From positions 1 through 5,182 of the forward strand of contig CANQOJ010000165.1 in the NCBI GenBank assembly GCA_947625455.1: a stretch of DNA of 5,182 bases, read 5' to 3'. Made by a program: the position numbers and the translations under genes. The notes under the pieces are model-generated. The model did no database searches. It was not told the origin of the DNA and worked only from the letters and a program-made list of their open reading frames with translations. This DNA comes from an uncultured Clostridia bacterium. GTDB lineage: Bacteria > Bacillota > Clostridia > Oscillospirales > Ruminococcaceae. Each line of letters starts with the position of its first letter. The stretch's first letter is position 1. This document shows positions 1 to 5,182 of this stretch, piece by piece.

Positions 1-1048
1 CTGCGGCATTTGCAGGCTGGGTGTTTACCGCAACATTCGCAACGGGATCGGGCTCTTCTTCAATGAAGTCCGTTGCTATTGCGATAATGGAAATCTCGTC
101 CTTTTCGAGCTTGTCGTCATATACAACACCGCATTTGTACCTTGCTTCGGGATCGAAATTCTCGGTAATCTTGCTCATAAGCGAGTCAAATTCTTCAAGG
201 TCAAACGACTCCGGCACGCTTATATTAAGCAGTCCGCGCCTTGCGCCCGTAATTGAGGTTTCAAGAAGCGGGCTGTTCATAACCTCGTCAATCGCGTCCT
301 CAACTTTGCGCTCGCCCTTGCCGTTGCCTATCGCCATATGCGCAATTCCCGATTCCTTAAGCGTTGAGCATACGTCCGCAAAGTCAATATTGACTTCGCC
401 CGTCTTATTTATAACCGTAATTATGCCCATAACCGCCTTTGTCAGTATCTCGTCAACCTTCTCAAAAGCGTTCTTCAGCGTGATATTGCTGCCCTTAAGG
501 TCTTTAATTCTCTCGTTTGGAACAACGATAAGCGCGTCAACATTCTTCCTCATCTCGTCTACGCCCTTTATCGCCTCGCGCATCTTTATCTTTCCCTCGA
601 AAGCAAAAGGCTTTGTGACAACGCCGACCGTCAATATCCCCTTTTCCTTTGCGATTCCCGAAATAACGGGAGCCGCGCCCGTGCCCGTGCCGCCGCCCAT
701 TCCCGCGGCAACAAACAGCATTGACACTCCGTCGAGCTTATCCGCTATATCGTCGCGGTTTTCCTCGGCAGACTGCCTGCCTCTTGAGGGATCGTTTCCC
801 GCGCCCTGACCGCGCGTTGTTTTTCTGCCTATCTGGATACGCGTCATTTTACTGCCGTCTTTGCTTCTGAGAGCCGCAACGTCCGTGTTTGCCACAACAT
901 ACTCAACGTCGCCCACTCCCGAATTAACCATATGTTCAACCGCATTTCCGCCTGCTCCGCCTACGCCGAAAACCATTATCTTGGTCGAGAGCTGGAAATC
1001 CTCGGCAACTTCAAATCCGTCATCAAGACTTTCGGGTGCAAATGCCAT
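1..1048 (-). CDS. ftsZ: Cell division protein FtsZ, tubulin-like GTPase (3' end outside window)
   Basis: FtsZ polymerises with GTP into the mid-cell ring that recruits the divisome. The 349 codons present cover the whole GTPase fold and the start of the C-terminal linker. Visible are the N-terminal nucleotide-binding stretch VFGVGGAGGNA (residues 26-36), ANTD (53-56), TRGQGAG (78-84), the tubulin signature GGGTGTG (118-124), PFAFEG (147-152) and the T7 synergy loop NIDFADV (220-226), whose D222 and D225 complete the active site of the next subunit. The last residues (about 331-349) are acidic then Ala/Asn-rich, typical of the linker; the conserved C-terminal peptide that binds FtsA or SepF lies beyond the edge. 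The start is ATG 1046-1048, with AAGGAGG at 1059-1065 ten bases upstream. One oddity is ATDF at 325-328, where most FtsZ have ATGF. It is the last gene of the cluster here and has its own promoter. Confidence 0.98.
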   Translation of the reverse strand, partial: MAFAPESLDDGFEVAEDFQLSTKIMVFGVGGAGGNAVEHMVNSGVGDVEYVVANTDVAALRSKDGSKMTRIQIGRKTTRGQGAGNDPSRGRQSAEENRDDIADKLDGVSMLFVAAGMGGGTGTGAAPVISGIAKEKGILTVGVVTKPFAFEGKIKMREAIKGVDEMRKNVDALIVVPNERIKDLKGSNITLKNAFEKVDEILTKAVMGIITVINKTGEVNIDFADVCSTLKESGIAHMAIGNGKGERKVEDAIDEVMNSPLLETSITGARRGLLNISVPESFDLEEFDSLMSKITENFDPEARYKCGVVYDDKLEKDEISIIAIATDFIEEEPDPVANVAVNTQPANAA

Positions 1049-1110
1049 ATTTTAAAATCCTCCTTTTAATGTTCCTGGGATTTATTGTCCTTAAATTAAC
1101 ACTACTGTTC

Positions 1111-1139
1111 ATTATAACATATCTCACAAAAAATTGCAA
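1111..1139 (-). promoter_or_regulatory. Sigma-A-type promoter for ftsZ
   Basis: On the minus strand there is a -35 box TTGCAA (1134-1139), a 17-base spacer and a perfect -10 box TATAAT (1111-1116). A TG one base before the -10 gives an extended -10. The expected start of transcription is near 1104, which leaves a leader of about 55 bases before the ftsZ ATG. The surrounding DNA is very AT-rich compared with the genes. This is the best promoter match I found in the window. It lies in the 219-base gap between divIB and ftsZ, as expected for independent control of ftsZ. Confidence 0.8.
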
Positions 1140-1221
1140 GCATTTTTTCATATTTTTCCTAATATAATTTTAAAAACATCAGATTTTGAAATAATATACA
1201 GAAAAACAGCGTTCAATCCGA

Positions 1222-1278
1222 CTAGAGGCTAGACGCGTTATGCACGCATAATGCGTGCATAATGCGTCTAGCCTCTAG
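1222..1278. repeat. 57-bp near-perfect palindrome overlapping the divIB stop codon
   Basis: Two 27-base arms (1222-1248 and 1252-1278) pair around the three-base loop TAA with a single mismatch (1237 against 1263). The structure is modular: outer CTAGAGGCTAG and its inverse, an 11-mer GCATAATGCGT present twice in tandem (1246-1256 and 1257-1267), and a near-inverse copy at 1233-1243. The outer motif CTAGAGGCTAGA recurs at 3660-3671. On the minus strand the stem is followed by about ten mixed bases before a short T run, so it is a poor intrinsic terminator. It could still slow transcription or protect the 3' end of the divIB message. It is best described as a small dispersed palindromic repeat. 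Confidence 0.85.
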
Positions 1279-2284
1279 ATGAATTTTCAGGTTCTGTCGG
1301 CGTTTCTTCGGGCGTTGTTTCGGGATTTTCGGGAATTTGCGACGCGCTGTTGTTAGGTCTTACGGAGGGTTTTTCGGGGTTTGAAAGGGAGACAATGACG
1401 TTTTCGTCTTCCTTGATGTGCAAATCTATCAAATCCTTTGCCACCAGGAACTTGCTTTCAAGTTCGGTTGCGCCGCCCAAGTTCAGCAGTATTCTGTTGT
1501 CAATGGTCACTTTCGGCGAATATCTGTCGGTTATATCGATTTCGGTTATTTTGGTAAGTCCTGCTTCTTCCATAATCGTCAGCATTTCCCACGGCAGTTC
1601 GTTCTTTGTCTCATTCTTCGACTTAAGCCATGAACCGAGTTCAAGGCTTTCCGGCTCAAATCCCTTTAAAACGATTGCGTCCTCTGTGCCGTCAAGGTAC
1701 TTTATAACTCTGCCGCCGCGCGAAATGCCTGCGGTTGTGCCGTTATCGCTTACGCTGAAGCATATCTGCGCTTCTTTTACGGTGATTACAAGCTTTGTCG
1801 GGAATGACTTTCTGACTTCGGCTTCGTCAACAAACAAGCACTTGTCAACCACCTTTTTCTCGGCTTCTTTTGCGTTTATATGAAGCAGATTATCGCCTGT
1901 TTTAAGCTCAGAGCCTGCTATAATCTGGTCGGGAGTATAGCGGACATTCCCCGCAACTTCAATCTCCGTACAGCGAAACAGCACGGTATTTGCCAGCACA
2001 ATCAGCACCACAACTACCACAATCACCGCAAACAGATAGTAAAAGCTGTAATTTCTTCCCCGTGAACCGGGTTTACGGCGCACTCTTGTCTTGTTGTTCA
2101 TGGCTTTTGACATTTCCTTGTGCGTTTTCTCAACGCTGCGGGTTTGGGAGTTGCTTCGGTTTGCGGTGGATGAATTGCGGACGGGATTGCGGGTATTTTG
2201 GGTATGGTTATTCGGACTGCTGTGTTTAGCAGGTGCGGTTTTATTGACGTTTTTATTAGCGCGTTTTACAGCCTTTTTTTTCAT
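1268..2284 (-). CDS. divIB: Cell division protein DivIB/FtsQ
   Basis: DivIB/FtsQ is a bitopic divisome protein that works with FtsL and DivIC to regulate septal wall synthesis. This 338-residue protein has the family layout. A long, basic, Asn/Lys/Arg-rich cytoplasmic tail (1-79) leads to one Val-rich membrane helix (about 80-103). An extracellular POTRA domain follows (about 104-172), with the hallmark IEVAGNVRYTPDQII (108-122) and NLLHINAKEAE (132-142). A beta domain covers about 173-300, and a Pro/Glu/Thr-rich tail covers 305-338. The start at ATG 2282-2284 is preceded by the imperfect site GGGAAGTG (2290-2297). It starts 18 bases after murA ends, so the two are probably co-transcribed and perhaps translationally coupled. 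The last codons (Ser-Arg-Gly) and the TAG stop lie in the palindrome at 1222-1278, so the native C-terminus may have been altered. Sequence similarity is low in this family; the assignment rests on architecture plus context. Confidence 0.93.
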   Translation of the reverse strand: MKKKAVKRANKNVNKTAPAKHSSPNNHTQNTRNPVRNSSTANRSNSQTRSVEKTHKEMSKAMNNKTRVRRKPGSRGRNYSFYYLFAVIVVVVVLIVLANTVLFRCTEIEVAGNVRYTPDQIIAGSELKTGDNLLHINAKEAEKKVVDKCLFVDEAEVRKSFPTKLVITVKEAQICFSVSDNGTTAGISRGGRVIKYLDGTEDAIVLKGFEPESLELGSWLKSKNETKNELPWEMLTIMEEAGLTKITEIDITDRYSPKVTIDNRILLNLGGATELESKFLVAKDLIDLHIKEDENVIVSLSNPEKPSVRPNNSASQIPENPETTPEETPTEPENSSRG

Positions 2285-2302
2285 GTTTTCACTTCCCGTT
2301 TT

Positions 2303-3577
2303 TTAAACAAGCTGAACTTTCTTTATATCTGCGCCTATGCTCCTAAGTTCATTTTCAATGGTTTCATAACCGCGTTCTATGTAATTTACGCCCGTTATCT
2401 CGGTCACACCCTCTGCCGCTAACCCCGCAACGACAAGCGCCGCGCCGCCGCGCAATTCCGAAGCGCAGAGTTTCGCTCCCGACAGCTTTTTAACTCCCTC
2501 GATAACGCAGACATTTCCCTCAACCTTTACCGAAGCGCCCAGTCTCACCAGCTCCGATACATGACGAAAGCGGTTTTCAAATATCGTTTCAACAAACACA
2601 GATGTTCCTTCCGCTGTTGAACACAAAGCCGTAAACGGCGCCTGAACATCGGTAGGAAATCCCGGGTAGGGCATTGTTCTGACGGTTGACGGGGCGGCAA
2701 GCCTTTTTCGGCTGTTGAGGTATATCTTTCCCCCGCCGTATGGGTACACTCTCACGCCCATTTGCTCCAAAACGGGGATAAATCCGTTCATATGCGACGG
2801 CTCGCAGTGCGTTAAAATCAGCTCTCCGCGCGTTATTGCCGCCGCGCACATATATGTTCCCGCGACAATTCTGTCGGGGATTACGGTGTGTTCATTCGGT
2901 TCGAGCCTTTGCACGCCCTCAATGTAAATGGTGCTTTCGCCCGCGCCGCTTATTTTTGCGCCGAATTTGTTCAGGCAATCCGCCAAGTCAACTATTTCCG
3001 GCTCTCTCGCGGCATTATGTATCTCGGTAACGCCGTTTGCGAGTACTGCCGCAAGGAGAATGTTTTCTGTTGCGCCGACCGACGAAAACGACAGCGTTAT
3101 CTTCGCCCCGTGAAGTCCCGCGGGCGTTTCGCAGTCGAGGTACCCGTGTTCTTCGGTAATAACCGCGCCCATTTGCCTTAACGCCGACAAGTGCAGGTCA
3201 ATCGGTCTTGAACCTATCTCGCAGCCGCCCGGAAACGACAATCTGCACCGTCCTGTCCTGCCTAAAACAGAGCCTAAAAAAATTACGCTCCCTCTCATTC
3301 TGCGCATAAGGCAGTCGGGAATTTCGTATTCCGAAATCTGCCCCGCGTCAACCGTCACCGTATCCCCGCTTCTTTTGCACTTACAGCCAAGGCAGGCAAG
3401 TATCCTGCACGAAGCGTCAATATCCGAAAGCTTCGGGCAATTATGAAACGTGCTTTCGCCGTGTACCAGCACGCTTGCCGACAACAGCGGCAGTGCGCTG
3501 TTTTTCGAGCCCTGAACGCAGATTTCCCCCTCAAGCCTCTTTCCGCCGTTTATAATCAGCCTAGCTTGATTATCCAT
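2303..3577 (-). CDS. murA: UDP-N-acetylglucosamine 1-carboxyvinyltransferase (MurA)
   Basis: MurA transfers enolpyruvate from phosphoenolpyruvate to UDP-GlcNAc, the first committed step of peptidoglycan synthesis, in the cytoplasm. At 424 residues it has the usual family length. Catalytic features are all visible: the substrate-binding Lys-Asn pair in GSKNSALP (K25, N26), the mobile loop FPGGCEIGSRP with the catalytic, fosfomycin-reactive Cys119, the general-base Asp310 in FPTDVQ, and the C-terminal Arg402 in YIERGYETIENELR. Cys119 is present, so the usual fosfomycin target residue is intact. I chose ATG 3575-3577 over the in-frame ATG at 3593-3595, because a nine-base Shine-Dalgarno site (3580-3588) lies just upstream and would fall inside the gene with the longer start. 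It follows murG across the foldback region and precedes divIB by 18 bases. Clostridia often carry two MurA paralogues; this is the dcw-encoded one. Confidence 0.98.
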   Translation of the reverse strand: MDNQARLIINGGKRLEGEICVQGSKNSALPLLSASVLVHGESTFHNCPKLSDIDASCRILACLGCKCKRSGDTVTVDAGQISEYEIPDCLMRRMRGSVIFLGSVLGRTGRCRLSFPGGCEIGSRPIDLHLSALRQMGAVITEEHGYLDCETPAGLHGAKITLSFSSVGATENILLAAVLANGVTEIHNAAREPEIVDLADCLNKFGAKISGAGESTIYIEGVQRLEPNEHTVIPDRIVAGTYMCAAAITRGELILTHCEPSHMNGFIPVLEQMGVRVYPYGGGKIYLNSRKRLAAPSTVRTMPYPGFPTDVQAPFTALCSTAEGTSVFVETIFENRFRHVSELVRLGASVKVEGNVCVIEGVKKLSGAKLCASELRGGAALVVAGLAAEGVTEITGVNYIERGYETIENELRSIGADIKKVQLV

Positions 3578-3579
3578 CA

Positions 3580-3588
3580 GATCACCTC
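3580..3588 (-). promoter_or_regulatory. Ribosome binding site that fixes the murA start
   Basis: The minus strand reads GAGGTGATC, complementary over nine bases to the 3' end of typical bacterial 16S rRNA. The GAGG core lies seven bases before ATG 3575-3577. This makes that ATG the start and rejects the one six codons upstream, which would place the site within the reading frame. Confidence 0.8.
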
Positions 3589-3619
3589 TCAACATTTATG
3601 CTATCGCATAATATGTTGA
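3589..3619. promoter_or_regulatory. Hairpin directly upstream of the murA ribosome binding site
   Basis: TCAACAT (3589-3595) pairs with ATGTTGA (3613-3619), and TATGC (3597-3601) pairs with GCATA (3606-3610) around a four-base loop, with a small internal asymmetry. In the murA message this stem ends immediately before the Shine-Dalgarno site. It may keep the site exposed, mark an mRNA processing point, or be another small repeat. No regulatory ligand or U-tract is evident. Confidence 0.4.
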
Positions 3620-3636
3620 AAGGCGATATTTGGTGT

Positions 3637-3672
3637 CTAGATGCTAGATTTTTAAGAGGCTAGAGGCTAGAG
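3637..3672. repeat. Short heptamer repeats (CTAGANG type) in the left end of the foldback
   Basis: CTAGATG is followed by CTAGATT (3637-3650), and after a short interruption GAGGCTA occurs 2.4 times in tandem (3656-3672). The right end of the foldback has only one TCTAGA (3984-3989), so the heptamers account for most of the extra length on the left. The same heptamer unit builds the outer arms of the palindrome at 1222-1278. The seven-base period suggests expansion by slippage. Confidence 0.65.
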
Positions 3673-3838
3673 TTGGGATTAAAGCAGCTCTAACAGGGAG
3701 ATGTTGTTTGTACCGCAAGGAAACAGACGTGCTTTTTCTTTCAAACCACGTTCGGGCGCTTCGGGGTGCAGCCACGGCTTTGGCGAAGCGGAGAAGTTGT
3801 CCGAATAGGCGATATGCTGTTCCCGCTTCGCCAAAGCC

Positions 3839-3875
3839 ACGCGCTGCGCGCGTCAAATTCGCGCAGCGAATTTGA
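3839..3875. repeat. 37-bp insert in the right foldback arm with two competing stems
   Basis: The left arm runs without a break across 3775/3776, while the right arm carries 37 extra bases here. Inside the insert, TCAAATTCGC (3853-3862) pairs perfectly with GCGAATTTGA (3866-3875) around the loop GCA. Alternatively CGCTGCGCG (3842-3850) pairs perfectly with CGCGCAGCG (3860-3868). The two stems share bases 3860-3868, so only one can form at a time. Confidence 0.7.
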
Positions 3876-3992
3876 GTGGCTGCACCCCGAAGCGCGGGCG
3901 TGGTTTAAAAGGAAAAGAGCGTTTGCTCCTTGCGGTGCAAACAACTTTTTCCGGTTAGAGTTGCTTTGACTTCAGCTCCAGCTTCTAGACGG

Positions 3993-5123
3993 TTATTTTA
4001 TATCCCCGTCAAATAGCTCGATAATCTCTTTCATTATAGCGTCCGAAGCGTTTGACTTCTTCATGTTCTTTGCATTGTTCTCCATGTCAAGAAGCGTTTT
4101 CCTGTCGTTATACAGCCTTGCCACCGTTTCAGTCAGCATGTCCCCGGTCAAATCCTTGTCCTCTATGATTATCGCGGCATTTTTATCAGCCAAAGTGCGG
4201 GCATTGAAGTACTGGTGATTTTCGGCAGCCTGCGGAAACGGCACCAAAACCGAAGCTCTGCCTATTTCCGTAAGCTCTGTTATTGTCATAGCCCCCGACC
4301 GCGAAATAATAAGGTCAGCCGCGCACATGCAGGTGTACATATTGTCGATATAGTCGCGGAAAATGTGCTTTGATTTGTCCTCGGAAACGCCGTTGTTCTT
4401 AAGTTCATCATAAAACATCTCGCGGTGTTTTGAACCGTAGGAATGAATATGGTTTATATCCCCCGTGTCAAGCTCCCATTTTATCAGCTCCGCAACTGCC
4501 GAGGTTATGCGGTTTGCGCCTAAACTCCCGCCGAATGACAGCACCGTAAAGCTGTCGGAAAGCCCTAAATGCTTTCTCGCCGACTGTCTGTCCTCAATGG
4601 GAATATTCGTCCGCAGGGGATTTCCCGTCACCACGCACCTTGAGGTATCTTTCAGATATTTCTCCGCGTCCTCTGACGCAAGCAGTACCTTGTCGGCTTT
4701 TTTCGACAGCATTTTCGTTGTTAAACCGGGGTAAGAGTTGCTCTCGTGAGTTACGGTCTTTATGCCCATTTCAGACGCCGCCGACAACACCGTTGCCGTG
4801 ACATAACCGCCCGTGCCGACAGCAAGGTCGGGTTTGAACTCCTCGATTATCTTCTTCACCGCGCGTTTTGCCGAAATCAGGTAGCAATACGCGGCTTTGA
4901 CATTCTTGACGGCGTTTGCGGGCGTCAGTTTCCGCTGAAATCCCATCATCTCAACGCCCTCGAAATCATACCCCGCCTTTGTCACAAGCTTTTTCTCCAT
5001 GCCGTCTGGCTTTCCGACAAACAGTATCTTCGTTTCGGGAAACACGCTTTTCATCTTATCGGCAATAGCGAGCGCGGGGTTTATATGCCCTGCAGTACCG
5101 CCCGCAGCGAAAAGAACGTTCAT
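3993..5123 (-). CDS. murG: UDP-GlcNAc:lipid I N-acetylglucosaminyltransferase (MurG)
   Basis: MurG is a GT-B glycosyltransferase on the inner face of the membrane. It transfers GlcNAc from UDP-GlcNAc to lipid I, giving lipid II. The protein has 376 residues, near the family norm. The N-terminal domain has the glycine-rich loop GGTAGHINPALAIA (8-21, with conserved H13), GTGGYVTA (103-110) and HESN (126-129, usually HEQN) followed by PGLTTKML. The C-terminal UDP-GlcNAc domain has FGGSLGA (197-203), SRSGAMTITEL (274-284) and VPFPQAAENHQYFNA (294-308), the donor-binding region. The start is ATG 5121-5123. An in-frame GTG at 5127-5129 is only one base from the Shine-Dalgarno site and is rejected. 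The gene ends two bases before the foldback element, whose insertion has left the coding sequence intact. It is followed by murA, and the typical upstream neighbour would be ftsW. Confidence 0.98.
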   Translation of the reverse strand: MNVLFAAGGTAGHINPALAIADKMKSVFPETKILFVGKPDGMEKKLVTKAGYDFEGVEMMGFQRKLTPANAVKNVKAAYCYLISAKRAVKKIIEEFKPDLAVGTGGYVTATVLSAASEMGIKTVTHESNSYPGLTTKMLSKKADKVLLASEDAEKYLKDTSRCVVTGNPLRTNIPIEDRQSARKHLGLSDSFTVLSFGGSLGANRITSAVAELIKWELDTGDINHIHSYGSKHREMFYDELKNNGVSEDKSKHIFRDYIDNMYTCMCAADLIISRSGAMTITELTEIGRASVLVPFPQAAENHQYFNARTLADKNAAIIIEDKDLTGDMLTETVARLYNDRKTLLDMENNAKNMKKSNASDAIMKEIIELFDGDIK

Positions 5124-5130
5124 AAACACA

Positions 5131-5138
5131 CCACCTTT
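5131..5138 (-). promoter_or_regulatory. Ribosome binding site that fixes the murG start
   Basis: AAAGGTGG on the minus strand lies seven bases before ATG 5121-5123 and one base before the in-frame GTG at 5127-5129. The spacing supports the ATG, giving an N-terminus MNVLFAAGGT, as is usual for MurG. Confidence 0.75.
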
Positions 5139-5150
5139 AGAAGTAAGATG

Positions 5151-5182
5151 TTAGCGCATTATCCTCCTTCGTCGGATAACGC
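5151..5182 (-). CDS. Possible 3' end of the gene upstream of murG (ftsW?)
   Basis: One minus-strand frame entering from the right edge reads VIRRRRIMR and then stops at TAA (5151-5153), 27 bases before the murG start. A short arginine-rich cytoplasmic tail would suit FtsW, the usual neighbour upstream of murG. The other two frames also end soon (TAA at 5159-5161, and one giving RYPTKEDNALTSYF), so ten codons cannot decide. The call rests on context more than on sequence. Confidence 0.25.
   Translation of the reverse strand, partial: VIRRRRIMR
5156..5182. repeat. Small inverted repeat upstream of murG, at the window edge
   Basis: GCATTATCC-type bases at 5156-5164 pair with 5174-5182 (GGATAACGC) over nine positions with one mismatch (5158 against 5180), around a nine-base loop. 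On the minus strand the arms contain GCGTTAT and ATAATGCG, the same pair with the same mismatch as in the core of the palindrome at 1222-1278. It may continue beyond the window. Confidence 0.45.

Larger units (their letters stand above)
3635..3990. repeat. Large imperfect foldback (MITE-like) element filling the murG-murA gap
   Basis: Nearly the whole intergenic region is one inverted repeat. The outermost ends match as GTCTAGA-N-GCT (3635-3645 against 3990-3980). The main arms are 3669-3791 and 3823-3979. They include a perfect 16-bp inner stem (3776-3791 with 3823-3838), a perfect 20-bp stem (3756-3775 with 3876-3895), AAACCACG/CGTGGTTT (3743-3750 with 3899-3906) and the block GTTGTTTG-N-ACCGCAAGG with its inverse (3703-3720 with 3929-3946). 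The unpaired centre is about 31 bases. Outer arm differences are largely transitions. Left-end heptamers and a right-arm insert of 37 bp account for most of the length difference. No convincing protein is encoded. GGT trinucleotides flank the ends. It resembles a non-autonomous foldback or MITE, but I cannot name a family. In the murG-murA transcript it would form a long hairpin. Confidence 0.85.

Noticed and set aside
21..809. Long plus-strand open frame of 262 codons
   Set aside because: It is exactly antisense to ftsZ, is Ser/Ile/Thr-rich without a recognisable domain and has no ribosome binding site. It is a by-product of ftsZ codon use.
1222..1278. Palindrome as a rho-independent terminator after divIB
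   Set aside because: The stem is stable, but no T-tract follows directly on the minus strand; the nearest T run is about ten bases beyond. It also overlaps the stop codon.
1350..1883. Plus-strand open frame of 177 codons
   Set aside because: It lies antisense to divIB, matches no family I recognise and has a biased composition expected from a reverse-strand reading.
3593..3595. Upstream ATG as the murA start
   Set aside because: It precedes the strong Shine-Dalgarno site rather than following it, and lies in the hairpin; the ATG at 3575-3577 fits MurA N-termini.
3644..3969. Overlapping 67-70 codon open frames on both strands in the murG-murA gap
   Set aside because: They run through both arms and the loop of the foldback, give Arg/Ala-rich products and arise from the GC-rich inverted repeats. 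No suitable start signals.
3635..3990. CRISPR array or riboswitch in the murG-murA gap
   Set aside because: There are no regularly spaced direct repeats with unique spacers. The structure is a symmetrical foldback without a recognisable aptamer core.
5127..5129. GTG as the murG start
   Set aside because: Only one base separates it from the Shine-Dalgarno site; the ATG two codons later has ideal spacing and gives the usual MurG N-terminus.

Overview
The window is a stretch of the division and cell wall (dcw) cluster of a bacterium, with every recognised gene on the minus strand. In transcription order, reading from high to low coordinates, it holds murG (5123-3993), murA (3577-2303), divIB/ftsQ (2284-1268) and the first 349 codons of ftsZ (1048 to the left edge). 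The order murG-murA-divIB-ftsZ, the strong Shine-Dalgarno sites, the DivIB-type architecture, the moderate G+C content and the AT-rich leader of ftsZ point to a low-to-moderate-GC Bacillota, most likely a clostridial lineage. That placement is inference from gene order and protein character, not from a database search.

The genes act in sequence. MurA makes the first committed peptidoglycan precursor in the cytoplasm. MurG adds GlcNAc to lipid I at the inner face of the membrane to give lipid II. DivIB is a membrane-anchored divisome protein. FtsZ forms the ring that places septal synthesis. murA and divIB are separated by only 18 bases. ftsZ has its own sigma-A-like promoter with an extended -10 and a consensus ribosome binding site, so it can be transcribed apart from the genes upstream.

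The coding content is ordinary. The unusual part is the intergenic DNA. The roughly 400 bases between murG and murA are almost entirely one imperfect foldback element of about 356 bp (3635-3990). It has long GC-rich arms, TCTAGA-containing ends, a possible 3-bp flanking duplication, heptamer repeats (CTAGAGG type) in its left end and an extra 37-bp hairpin-forming insert in its right arm. A second, smaller palindrome (1222-1278) sits at the end of divIB. It carries the same CTAGAGGCTAGA motif and supplies the last three codons and the stop of divIB. A third small inverted repeat at the right edge (5156-5182) shares a GCGTTAT/ATAATGCG pair with it. I see no RNA gene, CRISPR array, transposase or new protein system. 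If something undescribed is here, it is this family of palindromic repeats placed between essential genes.
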